Source: Methylobacterium sp. GXS13 (lineage in GTDB: Bacteria > Pseudomonadota > Alphaproteobacteria > Rhizobiales > Beijerinckiaceae). From it: DNA of 35,428 nucleotides. Below, piece by piece: positions 1 through 7,972 of the stretch; position 1 is the first letter of the stretch; the number at the start of each line of letters is the position of its first letter. The stretch covers positions 1 to 35,428 of the forward strand of contig NZ_LKKO01000057.1 of the NCBI RefSeq assembly GCF_001455965.1, given 5' to 3'. A program made the translations under genes and the position numbers. Under the pieces are notes generated by a model, which was not told the DNA's origin, ran no database searches, and saw only the letters and a program-made list of their open reading frames with translations.

Positions 1-485
1 GCGTCCGACGGCTCCTCGACGATGTGGACGGTCGGGAACGTACACGCGCCGACGCGCACAGGCTCCTCGCCGAGATACGTGGCCTTCGTGACCGGGCGCA
101 GGACCTCGGTCACCTTGCCATCCCTCAAGAGTGTGCTGGTCGCGCCGTACTCGCCCGGCCTACCAGCCGCAATCGACACGTTGGTGAGGCCTTCGGGAAA
201 GACCGTCTCGATCGATCGGCTTCCACTCTGGTAGTAGGTGTCAAAGCCGTTGCGACGGTCGAGATGATAGGTCCGGCCCGACGCCCACCGCCCATCGATC
301 AGGACCGTATCGCCGCGACGGTCTGCATCGACGACCAGGTCGCCCGCGCTCGTCGTCAACGTGAGCGAATAGGGTGCTTCCGACTGGTCCAGTCGACACA
401 CCGATGGCTCCTCGGCGGCGCAACCCGGTGCGCTCAGCGCGATCGCTATCGTTGCCGAGATCACCGAGATGGCTGCGCTGCGCAT
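1..485 (-). CDS. Exported protein of unknown function, cut by the window edge
   Basis: This minus-strand reading frame stays open from an ATG at 485 to the left edge, so only the first 161 codons are visible. The start is preceded by a good ribosome-binding site (AGGGGA, 5 bases upstream). The N-terminus is a typical Sec signal peptide: short basic start (MRSA), a hydrophobic stretch of about 17 residues, and a likely cut after GCAA near residue 24. The mature part begins EEPSVCRLDQ and holds two cysteines (near residues 30 and 148) that could pair. It is rich in short beta-prone stretches and has no transmembrane segment after the signal. I do not recognise the family. A periplasmic or cell-envelope location is inferred from the signal peptide only. 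The neighbouring genes on the same strand also encode small exported proteins, but the terminator at 545-580 separates this gene from them, so it is likely transcribed alone. Confidence 0.75.
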   Translation of the reverse strand, partial: MRSAAISVISATIAIALSAPGCAAEEPSVCRLDQSEAPYSLTLTTSAGDLVVDADRRGDTVLIDGRWASGRTYHLDRRNGFDTYYQSGSRSIETVFPEGLTNVSIAAGRPGEYGATSTLLRDGKVTEVLRPVTKATYLGEEPVRVGACTFPTVHIVEEPSD

Positions 486-544
486 GCCGTTCCCCTGTGC
501 AATCTGTGACGTCCCGTAACAGAAGGCTGATCCTGCATTCCCCC

Positions 545-580
545 AAAAAAAGGCCCCGGTCATGCACCGGGGCCTTTTTT
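545..580 (-). terminator. Strong Rho-independent terminator (works in either direction)
   Basis: A perfect hairpin has a 9-bp GC-rich stem (GGCCCCGGT at 552-560 pairing with ACCGGGGCC at 566-574), a CATGC loop, and A/T tracts on both sides that extend pairing and supply the U-run. It lies just past the stop of the minus-strand glycine-zipper gene (605), so its natural job is to end that transcript. Confidence 0.9.
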
Positions 581-604
581 CGATCGACGAGATCGATCGA
601 ACGG

Positions 605-859
605 TCAGTACGAGCGCGAGGTGGTGGTGGTGGTGGTCGCCGGACCGGTCGAGGTCGGCACCGTGTTCGTGGTCGTCGCCTTGTTAGCCTGGTGACGCCC
701 GACGGCGCAGCCAGCGGCGGCACCGGCAATGCCATGGCCGACCATGTGTCCGGCGAGACCGCCGACGACAGCGCCCTTGATGCAGCCCTTAGCCTCCGCC
801 TGGCCGAGGCCAGCGACGGCGGTCAGGGCGAGAACGGAAGCGATCGTCAGTGCGCGCAT
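605..859 (-). CDS. Small exported glycine-zipper protein
   Basis: An 84-residue protein with a clear Sec signal peptide (MRALTIASVLALTAVAGLGQAEA, cut before KGCIKG). Residues 27-55 form a glycine-rich, alternating Gly/Ala helix (GAVVGGLAGHMVGHGIAGAA) of the glycine-zipper type, found in small outer-membrane or periplasmic proteins. Two cysteines (26 and 51) flank the zipper. The C-terminal third is a low-complexity Thr/Pro/Ser tail. The function is unknown; an envelope-stress or surface role is a family-level guess. It appears monocistronic, with a candidate EcfG promoter 31-55 bases upstream and a strong terminator downstream. Confidence 0.8.
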   Translation of the reverse strand: MRALTIASVLALTAVAGLGQAEAKGCIKGAVVGGLAGHMVGHGIAGAAAGCAVGRHQANKATTTNTVPTSTGPATTTTTTSRSY

Positions 860-889
860 GGCTTGTCTCCGAGAGAGGATTTCGCTTCA

Positions 890-914
890 AACGTGCTGCT
901 GAGACATCCCGTTC
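890..914 (-). promoter_or_regulatory. Candidate EcfG (general stress sigma factor) promoter of the glycine-zipper gene
   Basis: On the minus strand the sequence reads CGAAC, 17 bases, CGTT. The alphaproteobacterial EcfG consensus is GGAAC-N16/17-CGTT, so this matches all but the first base with allowed spacing. The -10 element ends 31 bases before the ATG at 859. This is pattern matching only. Confidence 0.4.
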
Positions 915-923
915 GATCACATG

Positions 924-1142
924 TTAGCGGGCTGTCGCTTCGACGATGCGGCGCGGGGCTTCCGATGCTGTGCGTACGAGGCTCGGCGTGGTGGTGATCT
1001 CCGTGGCCGGCCGAACGGCCGCGGTCGGACGGGCCTGCTCGCGGTAGAGCGGCGGCGTGAAGTCGATCCGATCGCCGGCGATAGCCGAACCGATGGCGGA
1101 CACGATGGCGAGGGCGGCGAAGGAGACAGCGCGAACGGACAT
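924..1142 (-). CDS. Short exported protein of unknown function
   Basis: A 72-residue protein. An in-frame ATG also exists at 1277, but I prefer 1142 because the ATG there has a good Shine-Dalgarno (AAGGGA, about 8 bases upstream) and is followed at once by a Sec signal peptide (MSVRAVSFAALAIVSAIGSAIAG). The mature part is only about 50 residues, hydrophilic and Ala/Arg/Thr-rich, with no cysteine and no recognisable domain. A perfect 7-bp hairpin (GCCAGGA/TCCTGGC, 1161-1178) lies in the likely 5' leader just upstream of the ribosome-binding site. Function unknown. Confidence 0.6.
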   Translation of the reverse strand: MSVRAVSFAALAIVSAIGSAIAGDRIDFTPPLYREQARPTAAVRPATEITTTPSLVRTASEAPRRIVEATAR

Positions 1143-1160
1143 GATGATCGTCCCTTGAGC

Positions 1161-1178
1161 GCCAGGATCGGTCCTGGC
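1161..1178 (-). promoter_or_regulatory. Hairpin in the leader of the short exported protein
   Basis: GCCAGGA (1161-1167) and TCCTGGC (1172-1178) form a perfect stem with a four-base loop, ending a few bases upstream of the AAGGGA ribosome-binding site. It could stabilise the mRNA or tune initiation. No function is proven. Confidence 0.3.
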
Positions 1179-1283
1179 TCGTGAAGGGAAGATGCGCTGC
1201 GCTGCCCCATCATTCAAAACAATGACATTGATAGTCAGTATCGACGTCATCGATAATGGCGTCTTGATCGAGAGCACGCCGTG

Positions 1284-1571
1284 TCAGGATTTCCCGAGCC
1301 GGCGTTGGTTGGCTTGAACCCTCCGCCGGTAGCCACGCACGACCGTGCGGGGCGTGCCGCCAGCCGCCAGGGTCGCCGCGGCCTGACCGGCCGCGAGGAC
1401 CTTTTCGGTCACCATCCGCCGCGCCTCTTTGCGCGCCTTCGGGCCACCGAGCATGAACAGCGCCATCCGCTGGCCGATGACCATCTGCGCCTCGACACCG
1501 AGCATCGCGACTTCGGTACCCATCGTGAGCAGGGATGCGGTCTTGCCTGCGGATCTCCGACGCGCGTGCAT
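1284..1571 (-). CDS. Small phasin-like / 'antifreeze'-type hypothetical protein
   Basis: A 95-residue protein beginning MHARRRSAGK at the ATG at 1571, preceded by GGAG. An upstream extension of the frame would overlap the Pmp3 gene and is rejected. The core is an amphipathic helical stretch (EVAMLGVEAQMVIGQRMALF) followed by a basic, Ala-rich helix. This pattern (EAQ.VI..RM, then a K/R-rich segment with EARRMVTEK) recalls short rhizobial/Methylobacterium proteins annotated as phasin-like or 'antifreeze' proteins. The assignment is by resemblance only. It lies 41 bases downstream of the Pmp3/YqaE gene on the same strand, so the two are probably co-transcribed. Confidence 0.6.
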   Translation of the reverse strand: MHARRRSAGKTASLLTMGTEVAMLGVEAQMVIGQRMALFMLGGPKARKEARRMVTEKVLAAGQAAATLAAGGTPRTVVRGYRRRVQANQRRLGKS

Positions 1572-1612
1572 GGTGTGTTCTCCGTTCCTAAGGTCCGGAG
1601 GGTCAACGCGCG

Positions 1613-1774
1613 TCAGGCGGCTTCCTTCCGCGTGACCACCAGGGCCCAGATCGTCGCTGGGATCCAGCCAATCACGGTGATGTGCAGTAGAATGCACAGG
1701 ATCCCCTGGATCACCTTCCCGCGCAGGAACATCGCGAGCCACGGCGCGAGGATGCAGATGAGGATCATAACCAT
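1613..1774 (-). CDS. Pmp3/YqaE-family small membrane protein
   Basis: A 53-residue hydrophobic peptide with two predicted membrane helices (about residues 3-18 and 22-45) and a short basic tail ending RKEAA. The order of features (ILICILAPWLAMFLRGK, then ILCILLHITVIGWIPATIWAL) is the hallmark of the Pmp3/YqaE/UPF0057 family, including the P-x4-FLRG loop and the second helix with G-W-I-P-A. Members sit in the inner membrane, and in yeast and plants limit membrane hyperpolarisation under salt or cold stress; the bacterial role is less clear. The start at 1774 has GGAG upstream; an ATG at 1768 is an alternative. It is likely the first gene of a two-gene unit with the phasin-like gene, behind a candidate EcfG promoter. 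Confidence 0.9.
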   Translation of the reverse strand: MVMILICILAPWLAMFLRGKVIQGILCILLHITVIGWIPATIWALVVTRKEAA

Positions 1775-1802
1775 CGGGTGTCGATCTCCAGAACTGCGAC
1801 CG

Positions 1803-1827
1803 AACCCGGTCTTAATCGGAACGTTCC
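1803..1827 (-). promoter_or_regulatory. Candidate EcfG promoter of the Pmp3 / phasin-like unit
   Basis: The minus strand reads GGAAC, 17 bases, GTT. This is a perfect -35 for the EcfG general-stress sigma factor, with a -10 lacking the leading C of CGTT. The -10 lies 29 bases before the ATG at 1774. The -35 is also half of a perfect palindrome, GGAACGTTCC (1818-1827), so a dimeric regulator could bind there instead. Confidence 0.45.
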
Positions 1828-1997
1828 GGATGCGTCGATCACATTCGGTCCGCTCGCCGCCACCGGCCATAGGGCAGCGGGTGACCAAGACAGATTGACC
1901 ACGCCGAGGGGCTCACGCCGCTTCGCGCCGTCCCCCGGGGCACTCGGATCCGCACCCCCTCTCGCCGCGGACGGAATGCCGAGCTAGTTCGGGCCGC

Positions 1998-4745
1998 ATG
2001 CAAAGTTCGGCCGCATTGCCATTGGACGCCCTATCCCGCGATGAACTCGAAGCTGAAGTCCGGCGTCTGCGCGCGCAGTCGACCTCCGTCGCCGAGATGT
2101 TCGAGCAGGCCCCGGGTTTCATCGCGCTGTTGAGCGGTCCCGAGCACCGGTTCACGCTGGCCAATGCCGCCTACCGGTTGATCGTCGCCGGTCGCGAAAT
2201 CACCGGCCGCACCGTCGCCGAGGTGCTGCCGGAGGCGGTCTCGCAGGGCTATGTCGACCTGCTCGATGACGTCTTCCGGACGGGTCGAGCCCACAAAGCG
2301 TCCCGCGCTCGGTTCGAGGTCCGGATCGGGTCGGACGGCCAGGCCTCCGAACGGTATCTCGACTTCGTCTATCAGCCCGTGCGCGACGCCGACGGTGCCG
2401 TCACCGGTATCTTCGTGGAGGGACACGACGTCACCGACCAGACGATCGCCGAAGCCGCGCTTCGCACGAGCGAGGCGCGATACGGAACCCTGTTCGAGAG
2501 CCTTGAGGTCGGCTTCTGCATCGTAGAGATGAAATTCGAGGGCGCACGGGCCGTCGACTATCGGATCATCGAGGCCAATCCCGCCTTCGTGCAGCAGACC
2601 GGGGCCGACGTCGTCGGGCAATGGGTCAGTGCGTTCGCACCCGACCTGGAACAGCACTGGTTCGACACCTACGGTCGGGTCGCCCTGACCGGCGAGCCCG
2701 CGCACTTCGAGCATTACGCCGAGGTCTTCGGTCGCTGGTTCGACGTCCGGGCCTTGCGGACCGGCGAGCCGGACGCGCATCGGGTTGCGATCTTCTTCTC
2801 GGACATCACCGACCGCCGCCAGATCGAGCAGCGCGCCGAGGCGGGTGAGCGCGACTTGCGCCTGATCACGGACGCGCTGCCGGTTCTCATCGCCTTCATC
2901 GGCGACGATCAGATCTACCGCTTCGCCAACAAGGCCTACGAGGACTGGTTCTTCAAACCCGCCCATGAGGTCATCGGGCAAGACGTCAAAAGCCTCATCA
3001 CGGCCGAGGGCTATGCGCTGCGCTGGCCCTTCATGGAGCGTGCGCTGGCCGGCGAAGCCGTGGCCTTCGAGATGGACTGGCCGCATCGGGACGGGAGCCC
3101 TCGGATCGCCGAAATCCGCTACCTGCCGCGACGCACCCACGGGCGCGTCGACGGCTACCACGTCTTCGTGCAGGACGTGACCGCCCACAAGCAGACGGAG
3201 GCCAACCTCGCGCGCCAGGTCGCCGCCCGGACGGCCGAGCGCGATCAGATCTGGCAGGCGTCGTCCGACCTGCTCTGTGTCGCCAACTTCGAAGGGTACT
3301 TCGTCAGCATCAACCCCGCATGGGCTGCCACGCTAGGCTGGACCGAGACCGAACTGAAAGCGCGCCCCTTCATCGAATTCGTCCATCCCGACGATCTCGG
3401 CGCGACGATGAAGGCCGCCGAGGCGCTCGCGCGCGGCGAGGCGCAATTCACGTTCGAAAACCGCTACCGCCACAAGGACGGCAGCCACGTGTGGCTGTCC
3501 TGGAATGCGGTACCGCGCGAAGGCCTGATCTACGCGACCGTCCGGGACGTGACGGTGGTGAAGCACCAGACCGAGGCGCTGCGCCAGACCGAGGAAGCCC
3601 TGCGCCAGTCCCAGAAGATGGAGGCGGTCGGCCAGCTGACCGGCGGCGTCGCGCACGACTTCAACAACATGCTGACGATCATCCGCTCGTCCGTGGATTT
3701 TCTGCGCCGCCCCGATCTGCCGGACGCCCGGCGGGCCCGGTACATGGACGCCGTCTCCGACACGGTGGATCGCGCGGCCAAGCTGACGGGACAGCTCCTC
3801 GCCTTCGCCCGGCGACAGGCGCTCAAGCCAGAAGTTCTGAATGTCGGTGAGCGCCTGCGGAGCCTCGCGGACATGCTCGACACCGTGACCGGCGCACGCG
3901 TCCGGGTAACGGTCGATGTGCCGGACGATCCGTGCTTCGTGCGCGTGGACGTGGCTCAGTTCGAAACGGCGCTGGTCAATCTCGCTGTCAATGCCAGGGA
4001 CGCGATGGACGGCGAAGGCGAACTCGTCCTGCGTCTCGTCTGCGGCGCGTCGATGCCCCCGATCCGCGGGCACGGCGGCGGCCCCGGGCCCTTCGCCAAG
4101 GTCGTCCTGACCGATACGGGCTGCGGGATCCCCGAGGCGGATCTCGCACGGATCTTCGAGCCGTTCTTCACGACCAAGGACGTCGGCAAGGGGACCGGGC
4201 TCGGGCTCAGCCAGGTGTTCGGCTTCGCGAAGCAATCCGGTGGCGACGTCGAGGTCGCCAGTACGGTCGGCCACGGCACGACGTTCTTGCTCTACCTGCC
4301 GGAGGTTCAGGCTGAGCGCGACGACGAGCGCGACGAGGAGGATACGGGACCGGCCCCGGCCGGGACCGGCCAGCGCATTCTCGTGGTCGAAGACAACCTC
4401 GAGGTCGGACGGTTCGCCACGCAGATCCTGGAAGACCTCGGCTATCGGACCGAGTGGGTGACCAACGCCGAGACCGCGCTCGAACGCCTCGGAGCCGACG
4501 GGGGCGGGTTCGAGGCCGTTTTCTCGGACGTGGTCATGCCGGGCATGGGCGGGATCGCACTCGCCCAGGAACTGCGACAGCGCCTGCCCGCGATGCCGGT
4601 TCTGCTGGCGTCCGGCTACAGCCACGTGCTCGCTGAGAACGACGCCCATGGGTTCGAACTGCTGCACAAGCCGTACTCGGCCGACCAGTTGTCTCGGATC
4701 CTGAGGCGTGTGACCCGAAGGCGGCGCGCGAGGCTGAGAGGGTGA
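1998..4745 (+). CDS. Multi-PAS hybrid histidine kinase with C-terminal receiver domain
   Basis: A 915-residue soluble sensor kinase without membrane segments. Four PAS-type domains can be seen: about residues 30-150 (ending VEGHDVTDQT), 155-275 (ending FFSDITDRRQ), 285-400 (ending VFVQDVTAHK) and 412-530 (NPAWAATLGW ... TVRDVTVVK). A HisKA dimerisation domain follows with the phospho-acceptor H553 in GGVAHDFNNML. The HATPase has an N box (VNLAVNARDAMD), G1 (DTGCGIP), F box (FEPFFTTK) and G2 (GTGLGLS). The C-terminal receiver starts ILVVEDN at about 794 and carries acceptor D844 in FSDVVMPGMGG and the KPY lysine. This fits a BaeS/blue-light-kinase-style hybrid that passes phosphate from H553 to D844. 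The signal is unknown; no conserved LOV cysteine motif (NCRFLQ) is seen. No strong Shine-Dalgarno precedes the ATG, so the start is moderately certain. The gene heads a signalling cluster. Confidence 0.93.
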   Translation: MQSSAALPLDALSRDELEAEVRRLRAQSTSVAEMFEQAPGFIALLSGPEHRFTLANAAYRLIVAGREITGRTVAEVLPEAVSQGYVDLLDDVFRTGRAHKASRARFEVRIGSDGQASERYLDFVYQPVRDADGAVTGIFVEGHDVTDQTIAEAALRTSEARYGTLFESLEVGFCIVEMKFEGARAVDYRIIEANPAFVQQTGADVVGQWVSAFAPDLEQHWFDTYGRVALTGEPAHFEHYAEVFGRWFDVRALRTGEPDAHRVAIFFSDITDRRQIEQRAEAGERDLRLITDALPVLIAFIGDDQIYRFANKAYEDWFFKPAHEVIGQDVKSLITAEGYALRWPFMERALAGEAVAFEMDWPHRDGSPRIAEIRYLPRRTHGRVDGYHVFVQDVTAHKQTEANLARQVAARTAERDQIWQASSDLLCVANFEGYFVSINPAWAATLGWTETELKARPFIEFVHPDDLGATMKAAEALARGEAQFTFENRYRHKDGSHVWLSWNAVPREGLIYATVRDVTVVKHQTEALRQTEEALRQSQKMEAVGQLTGGVAHDFNNMLTIIRSSVDFLRRPDLPDARRARYMDAVSDTVDRAAKLTGQLLAFARRQALKPEVLNVGERLRSLADMLDTVTGARVRVTVDVPDDPCFVRVDVAQFETALVNLAVNARDAMDGEGELVLRLVCGASMPPIRGHGGGPGPFAKVVLTDTGCGIPEADLARIFEPFFTTKDVGKGTGLGLSQVFGFAKQSGGDVEVASTVGHGTTFLLYLPEVQAERDDERDEEDTGPAPAGTGQRILVVEDNLEVGRFATQILEDLGYRTEWVTNAETALERLGADGGGFEAVFSDVVMPGMGGIALAQELRQRLPAMPVLLASGYSHVLAENDAHGFELLHKPYSADQLSRILRRVTRRRRARLRG

Positions 4746-5082
4746 AACACCACCAACGGTGTGATCTGATTCGCGCATCCTCGGGTTTTCATGAAAACGT
4801 GTTCACTCCCGAACGGACGGCGCGGTCTGACTACCCTATGGGCAGACATCAATTCGCTCTCGCCTCACCGATGTCGCCGAACGCCCCGCCCCCGTTGGAT
4901 CACACGCTGCGCCTTCGCGCCCAGCCGCCGACCGAGCCGACGAAGCCCCGCCACCGCGGAGCGGTTCTGAGCGAGCCGGACGTGCAGGTTTCGGGGGCAC
5001 GGTTCATCCCGTCCGCGACCCTCGTCGCCATGGAGCCCAAGAGCGCTCCCGCCTGCTTACTCGGGCGGGAGGAGGTTCCGGC
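4746..5082 (+). other. Intergenic stretch between the two sensor kinases
   Basis: Some 337 bases with no convincing gene. A short open frame starting with the GTG at 4742 has no ribosome-binding site, low-complexity composition and no recognisable domain. The last 40 bases hold an inverted repeat that reaches the ribosome-binding site of the next kinase (listed separately). The length suggests the second kinase has its own promoter. Confidence 0.5.
5045..5075 (+). promoter_or_regulatory. Hairpin abutting the ribosome-binding site of the HWE kinase gene
   Basis: CTCCCGCC and GGGCGGGAG can pair over a roughly nine-base loop (about 5045-5071). The right arm runs straight into the Shine-Dalgarno GGAGGAGG (5068-5075) that serves the GTG start at 5083. 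Folding would bury part of this very strong site, so it could damp or switch translation. It lacks a U-run, so a terminator is less likely. Confidence 0.4.
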
Positions 5083-7587
5083 GTGAACCAGCACACGACG
5101 TCCGATCCCGTCATCGCCGCCGATCACCGCCTCGCGGCGCTCGACGCCCACGGCATTCTCGATACCCCGCCCGAGGCGGCCTACGACGACATCGTGCGTC
5201 TGGCGACCCGGCTCTGCCAGACCCCTGTCGGCCTCGTCAGCTTCGTCGCCACCGATCGACAATGGTTCAAGGCGCGGGTCAATTTCCCCGTCTGCGAGAC
5301 CGATCTTGACAGTTCCGTCTGCAAGTTCGCCCTCGCCGAGCCCGACCTCCTGATCATACCCGACCTCACTCGCGACCCGCGCACGTCCGCGAACCCGCTG
5401 GTGACGGGTGAGCCGTTCATCCGCTTCTACGCCGGCGCGCCCCTGCGCACGCCAGAGGGACAGGTGCTCGGCTCGCTGTGCGTCATCGATACGGTCCCGC
5501 GCCGTCAGGGGCTGACACCGGAGCAGAAGGATGACCTGCGTGCGTTGGCGGCCCAGGTCGTTATCCAATTGCAGATGCGGCGCGCAGTGAGCGAGCGCGA
5601 CCAGATTGTCTCGTTCCAGGCGGCGGCGTTGCGGCGAGCCCAGCGCCTCGACGTCGTCGCTGCCGCTTCGTCGGCCCTCCTCACCGCAGACAATCCCGCG
5701 GCCGTCCTCGAACCGATCCTGCGCGACGGAGCTGAGGCGCTCGGGTTCGACCGCGCCTGCCTCTACGATGTGACGCCCGACCGTCGACACCTGCGCTTGA
5801 CCCATGCGGTCAACGTCGCCCCGGAGGCGCGTGAGGACCTGAAGCGCCTGCCGTTTGGAACGCCAATCTGTGGCCTCGTCGCCGAGACCCGCCAGCCGTT
5901 GATCCTCGAAGATCTTCAGGCTGGGGCTGATCCCCGCTGGGAGACCGCCCGCAGTCACGGGCTCACTGCGTATGCCGGTTTCCCCGTGGTCAGCCGGGGT
6001 GAATTGCAGGCCGTCATCGCCTTCGTCTCCACCCGGATGCCGGCCTTCGATCGCGAGACGCTCTCCTTCTTCGAGACCCTCGCCCGCCTGATGGCGGCCG
6101 TCCACGAGCGGCTCGACGGCGAGGAGGCACTCGCCGAGACGGGGGCCTACTGGCGCAGCCTGTTCGAGCGCCTGAGCGAAGGCTTCCTCGTCGGCGAGGT
6201 CGTCCGTGACGCCGGACGGATCGTCGATTGGCGCTATGTCGAGGTGAACCACGCATGGGGGGAACTCGTCGGCGTCAAGAGCAACAGCGTTGTCGGACGC
6301 ACGATCCGCGAAGTCCTACCTGGCATCGAGGACGACTGGGTCGCCGACTTCGCGCAGGTGGTCGAGACCGGTGAACCGCGGGAGTTCCTGCGCCGCGTCG
6401 GAACGCTCGATCGCTGGTACGAGGGACGCGCCTTCGCCGTCGGTGCGGATCGGTTTGCCGTCACGTTCCTCGAGGTGACGGACCGGGTTCAGGCCGACGC
6501 CCGACGCGTGGCTCTGCTCGCCCTCGGCGATCGCTTGCGCGACCTCACAGCGATCCCCGAGATGATCCTTGCTGCATCCGAGATCGTCGGCACCACCCTC
6601 GGGGTGACGCGCACCGGCTTTGGACGCGTGGACGCGGCAATGGAGTGTGTCGACATCGAGAAGGACTGGACGGCCCCCGGGACCGTCAGCATCGTCGGCC
6701 GGCACCGGTTCGCCGATTACGGCAACATCCGCGAGGACCTCCGTCGCGGCGAGGCGCTCGTCATCGAGGATGTGCGAACGGATCCGCGCACCCGTCACGA
6801 TCCTCAGCCGCTGCTCGACATCGGTATCGGCGCGATCGTCAATATGCCTGTCCGCGACCGTGGCCGTTCGGTCGCCGTGTTCATCGTCCACGACGACAAG
6901 CCCCACCGATGGTCGGCGGAGACGCTGGGTTTTTTGCGCAACGTCGCCGAGCGCCTGGAGGCCGGCGTCGCACGGGTGCGCGCGGAGGACGACCAGCGCA
7001 TTCTCAATGAGGAGATCTCCCACCGCCTGAAGAACATGCTGGCGATGGTGCTGTCGATCGCCACGCAGACGTTGCGGAATGTGCCCGATCGTGCGCCGGT
7101 CGAAGCCTTTGAGCGTCGCATCCATGCGCTCTCGACCGCCCACAACGTGTTGCTCCACCGGACGTGGACCGCGGCTCCGCTCCGGGACGTCGCCCAGGCG
7201 GTCTTGAACGCGGCCGGGCATGGCGATCGTGTCACCCTCGAGGGACCGGACATCGATCTCGGCCCGAGGGGGACACTCTCGCTCTCGCTGCTGCTGCACG
7301 AACTCGCGACCAACGCCGCCAAATACGGCGCGCTGTCCGTCCCGGAGGGGCACGTCGTGATGACGTGGCGCATCGATGATGGAGGCGACACCCGAGAGCT
7401 CGTGCTCGATTGGACCGAGCGCGGCGGTCCCGCACCTGTTGCACCGGTGCAACCCAGGCGCGTCGGATTCGGCTCACGGCTGATCCAGATGGGATTGGCG
7501 GGATCCGGCGGCGTTGCGCTTCGTTATCTCTCCTCAGGTTTCGGGGCGACGATGCGCGCGCCGCTCGTCCAGCTGCAGCAGGGTTGA
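5083..7587 (+). CDS. HWE-family sensor histidine kinase with GAF and PAS domains
   Basis: An 834-residue soluble kinase. The order is a GAF domain (about 20-170, with the RLAALDAHGILDTPPE opening typical of bacterial GAF kinases), a second GAF (185-340), a PAS-like domain (350-465), a third GAF (470-630), then an HWE kinase core. HWE features are present: H box ISHRLKNML with H647, N box HELATNAAKYGALS (H739 and the following Asn), and the G1-region W-x-E in DWTERGG (W777, E779). There is no classical F box, as expected. HWE kinases are abundant in alphaproteobacteria and often feed stand-alone receivers or the PhyR general-stress pathway. The GTG start is chosen for the excellent GGAGGAGG eight bases upstream. 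The receiver gene follows after only 10 bases, so the pair is almost certainly co-transcribed and may be cognate partners. Confidence 0.93.
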   Translation: MNQHTTSDPVIAADHRLAALDAHGILDTPPEAAYDDIVRLATRLCQTPVGLVSFVATDRQWFKARVNFPVCETDLDSSVCKFALAEPDLLIIPDLTRDPRTSANPLVTGEPFIRFYAGAPLRTPEGQVLGSLCVIDTVPRRQGLTPEQKDDLRALAAQVVIQLQMRRAVSERDQIVSFQAAALRRAQRLDVVAAASSALLTADNPAAVLEPILRDGAEALGFDRACLYDVTPDRRHLRLTHAVNVAPEAREDLKRLPFGTPICGLVAETRQPLILEDLQAGADPRWETARSHGLTAYAGFPVVSRGELQAVIAFVSTRMPAFDRETLSFFETLARLMAAVHERLDGEEALAETGAYWRSLFERLSEGFLVGEVVRDAGRIVDWRYVEVNHAWGELVGVKSNSVVGRTIREVLPGIEDDWVADFAQVVETGEPREFLRRVGTLDRWYEGRAFAVGADRFAVTFLEVTDRVQADARRVALLALGDRLRDLTAIPEMILAASEIVGTTLGVTRTGFGRVDAAMECVDIEKDWTAPGTVSIVGRHRFADYGNIREDLRRGEALVIEDVRTDPRTRHDPQPLLDIGIGAIVNMPVRDRGRSVAVFIVHDDKPHRWSAETLGFLRNVAERLEAGVARVRAEDDQRILNEEISHRLKNMLAMVLSIATQTLRNVPDRAPVEAFERRIHALSTAHNVLLHRTWTAAPLRDVAQAVLNAAGHGDRVTLEGPDIDLGPRGTLSLSLLLHELATNAAKYGALSVPEGHVVMTWRIDDGGDTRELVLDWTERGGPAPVAPVQPRRVGFGSRLIQMGLAGSGGVALRYLSSGFGATMRAPLVQLQQG

Positions 7588-7597
7588 GGACAGTGCC

Positions 7598-7972
7598 GTG
7601 GCTTTAGAGGCGATGACACGACCCGTAGTGCTCGTGATCGAGGATGAGCCGATCATGCGCATGATGGCCTTCGATCTCGTCGAGGATGTCGGTTTCGAGG
7701 CCGTGGAGGCCTCCAGTGCGGACGACGCGGTGCGGCTGCTGGAAGCTCGCCCCGACATCCGCATCGTCTTCTCCGATATCGATCTCGGGGTCGGCATGGA
7801 CGGCCTGAAGCTCGCCCGCGCGATCCGCGATCGCTGGCCCCCGGTCGAGATCGTCATGACGTCTGGCAAGGTTCGTCCAGGCGCGCACGACCTTCCCGTG
7901 CGCGGCCGCTTCTTCGAGAAGCCGTACCGTCGCGACGAGGTGACGGCGGCTCTTCTCGAATTGGCGGCGTAA
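7598..7972 (+). CDS. Single-domain CheY-like response regulator
   Basis: A stand-alone receiver of 124 residues without an output domain. It has the acidic pair of VIEDEP, the phospho-acceptor Asp in FSDIDLG (residue 60), the switch Thr/Ser in VMTSG and the conserved Lys in FFEKPYR. I chose the GTG at 7598 because GAGGA lies 7 bases upstream. The ATG at 7613 (five codons later) is an alternative that gives a more typical N-terminus but has a poorly spaced site. Single-domain receivers like this often act as phosphate sinks or shuttles for HWE kinases in alphaproteobacteria. It follows the HWE kinase by 10 bases, so that kinase is the likely partner. Confidence 0.88.
   Translation: MALEAMTRPVVLVIEDEPIMRMMAFDLVEDVGFEAVEASSADDAVRLLEARPDIRIVFSDIDLGVGMDGLKLARAIRDRWPPVEIVMTSGKVRPGAHDLPVRGRFFEKPYRRDEVTAALLELAA

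Noticed and set aside
3333..4778. Long minus-strand open frame opposite the hybrid kinase
   Set aside because: It is a shadow of the kinase gene, whose plus-strand frame has every kinase and receiver motif.
4742..5086. Short open frame between the two kinase genes
   Set aside because: It begins at a GTG inside the end of the first kinase gene without a ribosome-binding site, and has Pro/Arg-rich low-complexity composition.
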